A stretch of DNA of 50,086 bases, taken from positions 1 through 50,086 of the forward strand of contig JAQIBN010000278.1 in NCBI GenBank assembly GCA_027859095.1. The letters run 5' to 3'. The translations under genes and the position numbers were made by a program. Under the pieces are notes generated by a model. That model saw nothing but the letters and a program-made list of their open reading frames with translations, had not been told where the DNA came from and ran no database searches. The stretch is from Spirochaetia bacterium (GTDB taxonomy: Bacteria > Spirochaetota > Spirochaetia > B11-G9). Below are positions 33,757 through 41,479 of the stretch, piece by piece (the first letter of the stretch is position 1; every line of letters begins with the position of its first letter).

Positions 33757-35583
33757 TTAAGCCATAACTTCAAGAGCTGTATCAATTCTCCCAAAAGGAG
33801 GACTAACCTGGATACCGGATATTTGGCCCTTCATCTGATCTACCAGATTCCTTGCAATAAGGATCCCTTCATTTCTTGAAGATTCCTTGGTCTCCTGTTT
33901 TTCCATCCTTTTCATGATATGTTCCGGAATAGTTACTCCCGGAACCTCATTATGAAGAAAAAGAGCATTCCTATAGCTTGCCAAAGGCCAAATCCCTGCT
34001 ATTACAGGAACACCACAAGATTTTATTCTGTCTATAAAATTACTCAATACATCCAAATCAAAAACAGGTTGTGTAATAAAGTAATCTGCACCTGCTTCAG
34101 CTTTTACGAATGCTCTCTCAATCTCTTTTTCAACAAACTGAGCTGTAGGATTAATACCAGCTCCAATAACAAAGGAAGTTTGAGAAGGAATTCTCTTCCC
34201 TCCTAAATCAATACCCCTGTTTAAACTTGAAGATAATGATATCAAACCAATGGAATCAACATCAAAAACACCTGTTACATCCGGATAATTTCCCGCTTTG
34301 GGAGGATCCCCGGTAATTGCTAGAATATTTCGTAAACCTGCAGCCTGGGTACTAAGTAGTTCAGATTGAAGACCTATTAAGTTTTTATCTCTACAACAGA
34401 TATGGGGAATAGTTTCTATCCCTGTTTTTCTGAAAATTTCAACTGCTGTAAGAAAAGCAGAGATTCTGGAAGAGGCTCTTGGCCCATCAGGTATATTAAT
34501 TACATTAACATTATGATTTATTAATTTTTCAGCTTTATTTAACACCCCTGCTAAATCAGTTCCCACTGGTGGAACTAATTCTACAGCATTAATCCAGTCG
34601 CCATTAGACAGGGCTCTTCCCAATGAAGATCTTTCAGCCAAATCAACAGGTTCTATTGAAATATCTTCCTCCTGTTTAATTGTTATCTGCTGTCTTCTTC
34701 CTCTATCCAAAGAGAGAAATGCATCTCCCATTTTTTTAATATGTTCCTGAGTTGTACCACAACAACCGCCAATAACAGAAACTCCTGCATCCAGAAATTT
34801 TAAAGAATACTCAGCAAAATATTCAGGAGAAGCCAGATACATCTGCCGGCCATCTATATCCCTGGGGAACCCTGCATTGGGCATGATAGAAAAAGGTTTA
34901 GACATCCTCCCCTGTATTTCATTAAGAATATCAAGCATATCTGCTGGACCTGTTGAACAGTTCATTCCAATTACATCAATAGAATCCTCATCATCAAGTT
35001 GCCTGAACAGATTATAATATTTCCCTTTTGGTATTTCAGACTCTTCATGTCTTAAACTTATCTGTGCCTGAACAGGAATATGAGGATTTACAGATTTGGC
35101 TATACGAGCGGCAAGAATAAGTTCATCCATATTTCTAAAAGTTTCAAATAGAAGCAGATCCACTCCACCCTTTATGAGGGCTTCAATCTGCAACCTGAAT
35201 GCCTTCTCTATATCTTCTTTAGGTGTATTCCCAATTGGTGCCATTCGAACAGAAGTAGGACCGATAGAACCGGCTACATACAGATCATCTCCAGCAATTT
35301 CCCTTGCAAGTTCTACAGACCGGATATTTATTTCTTCTGATTTTTCTTCAAGATCATAGGTACCAAGTTTTATAGGATTAGCACCAAAAGAATTAGTTGT
35401 TAAAACCTGAGCACCGGCTGCTGCCATTTTTCTATGAATACCTAATATGGTATCAGGGGATGTTAGATTAACATTTTCAAAACACTGATTAATAAATACA
35501 CCAGAGTCATAGATCATTGTACCCATAGCTCCGTCAAAAAGAAGGACCCCTTCTTTTAATTGCTCAAGATATGGCTTTCTCAC
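33757..35583 (-). CDS. Bifunctional homocysteine S-methyltransferase / methylenetetrahydrofolate reductase
   Basis: Residues 1-290 form a homocysteine methyltransferase domain with zinc ligands in IGMNCSTGP and VIGGCCGTT. Residues 320-600 form a MetF-type reductase (NVINIPDGPRASSR, ILAITGDPPKAGNYPDVTGVFDVDS, YFITQPVFD). This is the YitJ-type fusion, which makes methyl-THF and may transfer methyl groups to homocysteine. The start is GTG, overlapping the hisIE stop (GTGA). Its end lies 4 bases from the convergent gene at 31893. A cobalamin-dependent MetH is not in the window. Confidence 0.92.
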   Translation of the reverse strand: MRKPYLEQLKEGVLLFDGAMGTMIYDSGVFINQCFENVNLTSPDTILGIHRKMAAAGAQVLTTNSFGANPIKLGTYDLEEKSEEINIRSVELAREIAGDDLYVAGSIGPTSVRMAPIGNTPKEDIEKAFRLQIEALIKGGVDLLLFETFRNMDELILAARIAKSVNPHIPVQAQISLRHEESEIPKGKYYNLFRQLDDEDSIDVIGMNCSTGPADMLDILNEIQGRMSKPFSIMPNAGFPRDIDGRQMYLASPEYFAEYSLKFLDAGVSVIGGCCGTTQEHIKKMGDAFLSLDRGRRQQITIKQEEDISIEPVDLAERSSLGRALSNGDWINAVELVPPVGTDLAGVLNKAEKLINHNVNVINIPDGPRASSRISAFLTAVEIFRKTGIETIPHICCRDKNLIGLQSELLSTQAAGLRNILAITGDPPKAGNYPDVTGVFDVDSIGLISLSSSLNRGIDLGGKRIPSQTSFVIGAGINPTAQFVEKEIERAFVKAEAGADYFITQPVFDLDVLSNFIDRIKSCGVPVIAGIWPLASYRNALFLHNEVPGVTIPEHIMKRMEKQETKESSRNEGILIARNLVDQMKGQISGIQVSPPFGRIDTALEVMA

Positions 35584-36158
35584 CCCTTAGCCGCCCTTTT
35601 CCCCAATTCAGCAAGAACTTCCTCTATCGAAATATTTTCTGAGAGAAGAAGAACAAGCATATGGTAAATAAGATCAGCTGATTCATAGATAATTTCACTC
35701 CTACTAGACGCAAGAATAAGTTCAATGGCTTCTTCACCGGTTTTTTTCCTAATTTTTTCAGCACCGGACTGGAATAGATGTGTGGTATAGGAACCTTCGG
35801 GTAAATCTCTCTGCCTTTGAAGCAGCACTTCCTGAAGAAGTTCAAGAATACCCTGATTCCCATTAAATTTTATATCTTCTTCTTCTGAATTAAAAAGATC
35901 CCCCTGATCATGTAATGGACTGTGTTCTTTTCCAATCCTTAAAATTGCCTCATACCAGGAACTGTGTTCTGAAATATTTAACATAGATTCATCTGAATAA
36001 GGAAGAAGTCTACCTGTCTCCTTATGCAAGTGCCAAAGTTGACCCCTTTCAAGACTCTTCTTAAAACCCTTGTCATTTGAAAGAGATACTTCGAGAATCT
36101 GTCCCTGTCTGTCCTTTATGACTAAAGGCAGTATTTTATGAACTAATTCCATTACCAT
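35580..36158 (-). CDS. HisIE-like protein with degenerate HisI half
   Basis: The C-terminal 90 residues are a good phosphoribosyl-ATP pyrophosphatase (HisE) domain: LLQEVLLQRQRDLPEGSYTTHLF and KKTGEEAIELILASSRSEIIYESADLIYHM. The N-terminal half aligns in outline with the cyclohydrolase HisI (GQILEVSLSNDKGFKKSLERGQLWHLHKETGRLLP) but lacks the DCDxD and C-terminal cysteine zinc motifs. It is probably inactive, so cyclohydrolase activity must come from elsewhere. It overlaps hisA (36152) and the downstream fusion gene, giving a coupled hisA-hisIE-YitJ-type unit. Confidence 0.82.
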   Translation of the reverse strand: MVMELVHKILPLVIKDRQGQILEVSLSNDKGFKKSLERGQLWHLHKETGRLLPYSDESMLNISEHSSWYEAILRIGKEHSPLHDQGDLFNSEEEDIKFNGNQGILELLQEVLLQRQRDLPEGSYTTHLFQSGAEKIRKKTGEEAIELILASSRSEIIYESADLIYHMLVLLLSENISIEEVLAELGKRAAKG

Positions 36159-36901
36159 TTTTCTCCGTATTCATAGGATTTCTGATATTTCCCAATAGCT
36201 TTCTGCAAGTCAATTCTATTTTCATATACCGCTTTACCTGTAATAACCCCACCAATACCAGGGTGATTTAAATCAGCAATAAGTTTAAAATCATTTTCAC
36301 TGCTTATTCCTCCGGAAACTATAACAGGAAGCTTTGAGACCTCTGCTATCCGAATACTATTCTCAATATCCGGCCCTTCCAGAGTGCCGTCTTTATCAAT
36401 ATTTGTATAAATTATGCTGATTATTCCATTATCAGCTGCTTGTTTTGCAAGATCAGTATCCCTCAAAGAAGAACCTTCTTCCCATCCTGAAATTTTAACC
36501 TCACCTTTTAATGCATCAATACCTGCAATAAAATGATTTCCATATTTAGATGTCCATCTATCTGCAATTTCAGGATTCTTTGCAAATACAGTTCCAAGTA
36601 TCAGTCTGTCAATTCCTATATCCAGAAGGTCCTTAACATCAGCATCTGTTCTTATGCCTCCGCCTGTTTCAATTACTACATCAATTTTATTTCTAATCTT
36701 GCGGATAATTTCTCTGTTATTCTTTCCCCTATCACGGGCAGCATCAAGATCCACTATATGTAATCTCTCACAACCGGAACTAACCAGTTTTTTTGCCATT
36801 TCTACTGGATCTGAGGCATATGTTGTAGATTTATTATAATTGCCCTTAAAAAGTCTAACACAGGAACCATCAAGGAGATCTATTGCAGGTATTATAATCA
36901 T
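36152..36901 (-). CDS. hisA: Phosphoribosylformimino-5-aminoimidazole carboxamide ribotide isomerase
   Basis: HisA isomerises ProFAR to PRFAR in histidine synthesis. The 249-residue TIM barrel has the N-terminal catalytic Asp in IIIPAIDLLDGSCVRL, phosphate-binding ETGGGIRTDADV, the second Asp in YTNIDKDGTLEGP, and VIVSGGISSEND. It is the first gene of its unit. Other his genes are outside the window. Confidence 0.95.
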   Translation of the reverse strand: MIIIPAIDLLDGSCVRLFKGNYNKSTTYASDPVEMAKKLVSSGCERLHIVDLDAARDRGKNNREIIRKIRNKIDVVIETGGGIRTDADVKDLLDIGIDRLILGTVFAKNPEIADRWTSKYGNHFIAGIDALKGEVKISGWEEGSSLRDTDLAKQAADNGIISIIYTNIDKDGTLEGPDIENSIRIAEVSKLPVIVSGGISSENDFKLIADLNHPGIGGVITGKAVYENRIDLQKAIGKYQKSYEYGEKW

Positions 36902-36981
36902 GGTGGGATTATAGCAAACCAGATGAATTTAATGAATAGTGTATGATAAAGATAAAAACAATAAAAATTATTAACAACAAC

Positions 36982-37010
36982 GTAGAGACAGCACGGCGTA
37001 CGTCTCATAC
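36982..37010. repeat. REP palindrome 1 (GTAGAGAC family)
   Basis: GTAGAGAC, GCACGGCGTAC and GTCTCATAC form a slightly degenerate copy of the palindrome found perfectly at 37401-37428. It lies between hisA and the RAYT gene, in the opposite orientation to the copy at 37161. The rest of 36902-37160 shows no other feature. Confidence 0.75.
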
Positions 37011-37160
37011 CATATAACCATATCTATTCCAAATACCAGTGTGTCTGAGAAGATATCAATAGACCAATACGTTCAAAGTATATATCAAAAAGGGTCACTA
37101 TAAAGCATCACATTTGCAGCAACAAAAAAAGATATACAAAAGGTATGTATATGAGAAAAA

Positions 37161-37187
37161 TAGAGACGCACGCCGTGCTGTCTTTAC
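37161..37187. repeat. REP palindrome 2, inverted copy beside the RAYT stop
   Basis: TAGAGAC, GCACGCCGTGC and GTCTTTAC form an inverted copy of REP 1, 13 bases from the RAYT stop codon. REPs 1 and 2 together make an inverted pair like the BIMEs mobilised by RAYTs. Confidence 0.75.
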
Positions 37188-37200
37188 AATAATTATCATT

Positions 37201-37704
37201 TCACCATTTAAGAGGATTATTTTTTATATATTTTCGTATTCTATTCAGTTCACCTTTATCTCTAATAACATGATCATGAAAACGTGGTTGCCAGACAGAA
37301 CCACCAGATGTATTACAATATTCATTGATTTTTTTCGTAGCATGAGATTTAAACCCCGCAACAAAAGAAGAAATAGATTTCGGTGTACGTCCATTTCCCT
37401 GTAGAGACAGCACGGCGTGCGTCTCTACAGAAAAATTATTAATCCGAACAACCCCATGAATATGGTCTGGCATAACCACAAAACAATCACAATATAATTC
37501 AGAACGTATTACAAAGGATTCGTTCCATTCATTAAAAACAATTTTTCCAATATCTGACAATTGTATTTCATACTCAATTTTCTTCCCAAAAAAATGTTCC
37601 CTGTTTTTTGTACAAATTGTTATGAAATAATATCCATTTGATGAATAATCCCAATTTTTTAATCGGGCTGATTCTATTCTGTATCGATTTTTATATAATG
37701 ACAT
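37201..37704 (-). CDS. REP-associated tyrosine transposase (RAYT, Y1/HUH family)
   Basis: This 167-residue protein belongs to the IS200/IS605-like Y1 transposase family. The HUH metal motif is HIH at residues 81-83 in MPDHIHGVV, and the catalytic Tyr is Tyr159 in IRKYIKNNP. The N-terminal GYYFITICTKNREHFFG and WQPRFHDHVIRDKGELNRI motifs are typical of RAYTs, which are single-copy domesticated enzymes that spread REP palindromes. REP copies surround it, and one perfect copy (37401-37428) is translated in frame as residues 93-102. The start ATG at 37704 has no strong ribosome binding site. Confidence 0.92.
   Translation of the reverse strand: MSLYKNRYRIESARLKNWDYSSNGYYFITICTKNREHFFGKKIEYEIQLSDIGKIVFNEWNESFVIRSELYCDCFVVMPDHIHGVVRINNFSVETHAVLSLQGNGRTPKSISSFVAGFKSHATKKINEYCNTSGGSVWQPRFHDHVIRDKGELNRIRKYIKNNPLKW
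37401..37428. repeat. REP palindrome 3, perfect copy inside the RAYT coding sequence
   Basis: GTAGAGAC, then A, GCACGGCGTGC and GTCTCTAC form the cleanest copy in the window. It encodes VETHAVLSLQ of the RAYT, between the HUH motif and the catalytic tyrosine, and keeps the frame open. Confidence 0.85.
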
Positions 37705-37835
37705 TTTCTTCTCCTGTCTTTCTATTATGTATATATGGTGGAAATATGAATTTTACTTCAGGGGGATGATACTGTAACTTCTGGAGAAATACTGGGTTTC
37801 CATATTTGTTTATTTTGTTGCTATTGTTTCTATTT

Positions 37836-37855
37836 GAGAGACGCACTGTCTCTAC
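37836..37855. repeat. REP palindrome 4, short copy
   Basis: GAGAGACGCACTGTCTCTAC is a truncated copy whose central GCCGT is lost. It lies 132 bases upstream of the RAYT start, between the RAYT and lysO. Confidence 0.6.
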
Positions 37856-37877
37856 GGGGGATTGGGTGAGGGGTCTA

Positions 37878-37906
37878 TTGAAAACAAAAGATTGACCTGA
37901 TATACA
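37878..37906 (+). promoter_or_regulatory. lysO promoter, predicting a leaderless mRNA
   Basis: TTGAAA (37878-37883), a 17-base spacer and TATACA (37901-37906) lie directly upstream. The ATG at 37913 begins only 6 bases after the -10 box, where transcription should start. No Shine-Dalgarno sequence exists. Confidence 0.6.
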
Positions 37907-37912
37907 ATTCAT

Positions 37913-38842
37913 ATGCATACCCTAACTACCCTCATCCCAATTTTCTTTTTTCTCCTTATGGGGATTGTTTTGGCTAAAACTGGTATTATTAAATTGGTAG
38001 GCGCACGCCGTGCGGCTCTACTGGATAGGATTGTTCTTCTTACCCTTTCTGTAATGCTTTTTTTTATGGGTATTCGTATTGGAATAATTGAAAATATTGG
38101 TCAAAAACTTGTTGAGATAGGATTAATTTCTGTGTCATTTGCCTTTGCAACTGTTATAGGGACATCTGTAGTTGTTCTATTTACACTTTTTCTATTAAGA
38201 AAGGTTATACACAAACCTGAACCACATAAAGAAAAGATTCATATAATGCATCATCTAAAAGAACCTGTTTATCTACTTTTTTTAATGATTTCAGGTATTG
38301 TTTCAGGATTATTTATCCCTGTTCTAAAATCTGTAAATGGAAATATTACAACATGGCTTCTTTATTTACTTCTTTTTTTGATTGGAATACAACTGGGAAC
38401 AAGTAAAACTAAAAATACAGTATTTCAGGCATCTATGGTTCTACTTCCTCTAAGTACTGCTATAGGATCCCTCTTTGGAGGTTTGGCTATAGGAGGATTT
38501 TTCAGTCTTAGCCCTGGTGAATCTCTTTCTCTGGCAGCAGGTTTTGGGTGGTATACTCTTTCAGGAGTTATAATTACAGATATGGGAAATCCTGTACTGG
38601 GATCTGCCGGTTTTATGATAAACCTGTTCCGGGAAACAATTGCCCTTATTGCTATTCCTCTTTTAGGACGAACAAGGTTTTCCCTTGTATCTATAGGAAT
38701 AGCTGGAGCTACCAGTATGGATGTTACTCTTCCTCTAATTGAAAGATCCTGTGGAAAAGAGTTTGTTTCTTTAGCGCTGGGTCATGGTATTTTACTTTCA
38801 TTACTTGTACCTCTTTTGGTGCCTCTTTTTTATAATCTATGA
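37913..38842 (+). CDS. lysO: Lysine exporter LysO family
   Basis: This 309-residue inner-membrane protein (DUF340 family, formerly YbjE) exports lysine in E. coli. The family signature is clear in the C-terminal half: GFGWYTLSGVIITDMGNPVLGSAGF and GIAGATSMDVTLPLIERSCG. About nine hydrophobic helices are present. Codons 29-37 (VGARRAALL) are a REP palindrome (37997-38021), falling between the first two membrane helices. The gene is probably transcribed without a leader. Confidence 0.88.
   Translation: MHTLTTLIPIFFFLLMGIVLAKTGIIKLVGARRAALLDRIVLLTLSVMLFFMGIRIGIIENIGQKLVEIGLISVSFAFATVIGTSVVVLFTLFLLRKVIHKPEPHKEKIHIMHHLKEPVYLLFLMISGIVSGLFIPVLKSVNGNITTWLLYLLLFLIGIQLGTSKTKNTVFQASMVLLPLSTAIGSLFGGLAIGGFFSLSPGESLSLAAGFGWYTLSGVIITDMGNPVLGSAGFMINLFRETIALIAIPLLGRTRFSLVSIGIAGATSMDVTLPLIERSCGKEFVSLALGHGILLSLLVPLLVPLFYNL
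37997..38021. repeat. REP palindrome 5 inside lysO
   Basis: GTAGGC, GCACGCCGTGC and GGCTCTAC match the REP core and feet, with changes in the outer stem. The copy is read in frame in lysO. Confidence 0.7.
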
Positions 38843-38912
38843 TAAGGCGCAATAAATCGCACCTGTACATTGTTATATTACAAAACAGAATATACTTCTT
38901 TAAAAAGATATT

Positions 38913-39977
38913 TTATGACAAAAGCCTTATCCTTGTGAAAATGTAATCTAGAGTATCATGTTTTAGAATATGTCTGATATAGTCTGTTCCTTCCAGTTTT
39001 GTAAGGTATTCGAAATCATTTTTTACATATCTTTTATCAATATCCGAACCATACCAGTGAACAAGATAGATTTCTCCTTCAGAAATTTCTATGGACGTCA
39101 TACCTCTTTTTCCAATTACACTTCCGGAATTAAAGACACAGGGGATGATAATATCATCGCTGTAAAGAGAGCTTATTGAATGTTCTTTACCTCTCTTTTT
39201 TGTATGTTCCTCGATATCTTGCTTACATTTTATTATATTGTTTTGCAAATCAGCTTTGTGTTTTTTTCCAGACTCCTGATATTCTCTTAATAGAGATTCG
39301 ATCCGGAACTTCAGAGTATCCAGCTTTGAGAATGATTCAAAAAGAGGCCTATGAGTATGCCCGATGATTGATACCATTTTCTTGCTTCTTGCAAAGTCAT
39401 ATGCCATTTTTTCTATGTGGGATTTTTTCATATTGTTGTGGGCAACTGAATAACTTTTTATTCTTAAAGGGATAGCTATCAATTTTATCGCAAGGCTCAT
39501 TAACTCATCAAAAGTATTATAGTAAAAGGAAGCCTGATGACCGTGATAAATAAACAGTTCTCTATCTTTCAATTTTAAAGTAAGAGATTTTAAAGTGGGG
39601 CATCCAAGCTCACTTTCTTTATAACCAAAAAGTTTTGAATCATGATTGCCGTATATCTTGTATAGTCTATTTTTATCATGGAATTTACAAAATAATTCAT
39701 ATATTTCCTTCCATTGGTTTTTTATCCCTTTTAGTTGATACCTATATAATTCTTCTACATCTCCATTTAATACCAGTATGTAATTATTTTTAAAATAGTA
39801 CTCTTTTAGTGCAGTTGAAAACAGTTGTGAATTCTTATGGAAGTCATCCAGAGATCGTCCATCACCCATATGAAGATCACTAAAAATGACTATTTTATCC
39901 TTGGGTGTTATCTTGAGTTCAGGGGATTCGCTATAGAGTTTTTCCAATAACTGGAAATAATGATTATTCCTGATCAT
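38913..39977 (-). CDS. Calcineurin-like metallophosphoesterase
   Basis: The dimetal-site motifs are in order: FSDLHMGD (around residue 31), LNGDVEEL, YGNHDSK, YHGHQ and GHTHRP. The 354 residues include a basic helical insert (KYRESG-like region near residue 240). It loosely resembles LpxH-type UDP-sugar hydrolases, but the substrate is unknown. It ends 4 bases before the upstream PTS EIIA-like gene, so plsC, the EIIA gene and this gene may form one unit. Confidence 0.82.
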   Translation of the reverse strand: MIRNNHYFQLLEKLYSESPELKITPKDKIVIFSDLHMGDGRSLDDFHKNSQLFSTALKEYYFKNNYILVLNGDVEELYRYQLKGIKNQWKEIYELFCKFHDKNRLYKIYGNHDSKLFGYKESELGCPTLKSLTLKLKDRELFIYHGHQASFYYNTFDELMSLAIKLIAIPLRIKSYSVAHNNMKKSHIEKMAYDFARSKKMVSIIGHTHRPLFESFSKLDTLKFRIESLLREYQESGKKHKADLQNNIIKCKQDIEEHTKKRGKEHSISSLYSDDIIIPCVFNSGSVIGKRGMTSIEISEGEIYLVHWYGSDIDKRYVKNDFEYLTKLEGTDYIRHILKHDTLDYIFTRIRLLS

Positions 39978-39981
39978 AGGC

Positions 39982-40473
39982 TCAGTTTGACAGATTTAAG
40001 GAATTTCGTAAACGAGTATTCATAAGAATGGGATCATGTGTAGTAATAATTGATCTCCGGAAGGTTTCATGACGAAGAAGACCCACAATTGTAGATAAAA
40101 TATGAAGGTACTCTTTCTGGGAATTCGGTGGATTAGCAACTAAAAAGAGTATATGTACGGGTTTTTGGTCAATGGAGTTAAACTCTATCCCTTTGTGAGA
40201 GATACCAAGTGCAACAATAAGTTTTTCATTTTCCGAACAGTCTCCATGAGCTATAGCTACACCCTTACCAAGGCCTGTACTCGTACTTTTTTCTCTTTTA
40301 ATTACATTTTCCTGAAATTTTTTCGGATTAGATAGCATTTTTAATGATTTTGATTTTAAAGTCAGCTCTTTAATAGCATCAGATTTGTCAGTCGCTTCGA
40401 GTTCGCATAAATTACAGTCAAAAACTACATCTACCATCTTAGTTATAATATCGGCTAATTTTAAAATTGGCAA
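39982..40473 (-). CDS. PTS EIIA (PtsN-like) domain protein
   Basis: The 163 residues form one fructose/nitrogen-type EIIA domain. The phosphorylatable His76 lies in GLGKGVAIAHGD (consensus GxGxAxPH, with Pro replaced by Ala). The C-terminal half has the usual LLRHETFR motif. No sugar permease is nearby, so it is likely regulatory, like PtsN. The start in the track is a TTG 17 bases after the plsC stop, without a clear ribosome binding site; the true start is uncertain. Confidence 0.8.
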   Translation of the reverse strand: MPILKLADIITKMVDVVFDCNLCELEATDKSDAIKELTLKSKSLKMLSNPKKFQENVIKREKSTSTGLGKGVAIAHGDCSENEKLIVALGISHKGIEFNSIDQKPVHILFLVANPPNSQKEYLHILSTIVGLLRHETFRRSIITTHDPILMNTRLRNSLNLSN

Positions 40474-40489
40474 AACTTTTTTTACAAAA

Positions 40490-41203
40490 TCAGTTTAATC
40501 CACCACCTATAATCTCACTAAGCTTGTTTCCAAGAGCCTTTCTCTCATCAGCTGATATTCCCCTGGTCGGTACAGCTTCATGAACCATAAAATTAATATC
40601 AGCAGCACCTATTCTAAGATTTTCTTCCCATGCATGCCATGATCCGCTAATTGTCAAAGGAACAATTGTTGCCTCTGCTCTTGTTGCAAGTTTAATAGAT
40701 CCATTTTTAAAGGTACCCATAGTATCAGATTTACTTCTAGTACCTTCAGGGAAAATTATCATGGAGTTTCCCTTTTTTATAAACTCAATACCTTTTTCAA
40801 TGGAACGCAATGCATTTTTAACATTACCACGATCAATAAATGCACTTCTTAAGGCAACAATCCAGAGATTGAGGAAGGGGTAATAGAGGAGTTGTTTTTT
40901 TGCTATATATCCAACTGTTACCGGAAGGACAGAAAGAACAATTAGAATATCAATTGCACTCTGATGATTACCAACAAAACATAATCCTTTTTCATCCGGT
41001 ATTTTTTCCAGACCTTCAATTGTTATTGTGGAACCAGTTGTTTTAAGAACCATCTTAGCCCAGTTTGATGAACCCAAATGTATAAACCCTTCAAAAAGTT
41101 TTCCAAGACCAAGTTTTACAAGAATAATATAGATTAGTGCAATTGGTGATCCCAGAACAATTGGAACCCACATTGCTGTATAAAAAAGGATAGTTCGTGC
41201 CAT
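40490..41203 (-). CDS. plsC: 1-acyl-sn-glycerol-3-phosphate acyltransferase
   Basis: PlsC makes phosphatidic acid at the inner membrane. The 237 residues include an N-terminal membrane helix, the catalytic NHQSAIDI (Hx4D), and the substrate motif IIFPEGTRSKS. The ATG at 41203 has no Shine-Dalgarno; a TATACT lies six bases upstream, so it may be leaderless. The EIIA and phosphoesterase genes follow closely. Confidence 0.9.
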   Translation of the reverse strand: MARTILFYTAMWVPIVLGSPIALIYIILVKLGLGKLFEGFIHLGSSNWAKMVLKTTGSTITIEGLEKIPDEKGLCFVGNHQSAIDILIVLSVLPVTVGYIAKKQLLYYPFLNLWIVALRSAFIDRGNVKNALRSIEKGIEFIKKGNSMIIFPEGTRSKSDTMGTFKNGSIKLATRAEATIVPLTISGSWHAWEENLRIGAADINFMVHEAVPTRGISADERKALGNKLSEIIGGGLN

Positions 41204-41479
41204 GTACAGAGTATACAGTAAGTAATAAGCAGTGAACAGTTATCCCGATACATTTTGCCAGGGCAAAATACTCGATAACCGGTGGTAAGGTAATACATTG
41301 CTCCTCGAGTAAATTCGTTCCACCATCTAAATCTACCCCAAAAGGAATTGTATCGAGAGGGCAATTGTATTGGGAGGAACTTGATTCTCTTTCCTATTTA
41401 GAATAATGTTCTGCTACACAGTGCATAGCCTGGTCGGGACTTCGTCCCTGCTCGGCTATGCAGCCAAAGGAGAAATTTT
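41204..41479. other. Non-coding region between plsC and proS
   Basis: This region holds a 7-bp TTTTGCC/GGCAAAA palindrome near 41260, a repeat-like AGTAAGTAATAAGCAGTGAAC stretch near 41220, and a strong hairpin at 41423-41461. Minus-strand frames here lack convincing starts. I see no tRNA or known riboswitch. Confidence 0.4.
41423..41461 (+). other. Hairpin just upstream of proS
   Basis: GCATAGCC pairs with GGCTATGC, and an inner stem GGGAC/GTCCC closes a 3-nt loop, with short internal mismatches. It ends 5 bases before the proS Shine-Dalgarno AAAGGAG. It may be a REP-like element, a terminator for upstream reads, or a leader structure. Confidence 0.45.

Noticed and set aside
37691-37918. 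75-residue minus ORF upstream of the RAYT
   Set aside because: It has no coding character, contains a REP copy and overlaps the lysO promoter.
41317-41324. T-box-like GGTGGAAC on the minus strand
   Set aside because: Only the short core matches; the flanking T-box sequence and a specifier stem-loop are missing, and it would lead into plsC rather than proS.
41134-41393. 76-residue minus ORF and another open minus frame (reading FGVDLDGGTNLLEE) upstream of plsC
   Set aside because: The first overlaps plsC out of frame. The second has no start codon after its upstream stop. Neither has a ribosome binding site.
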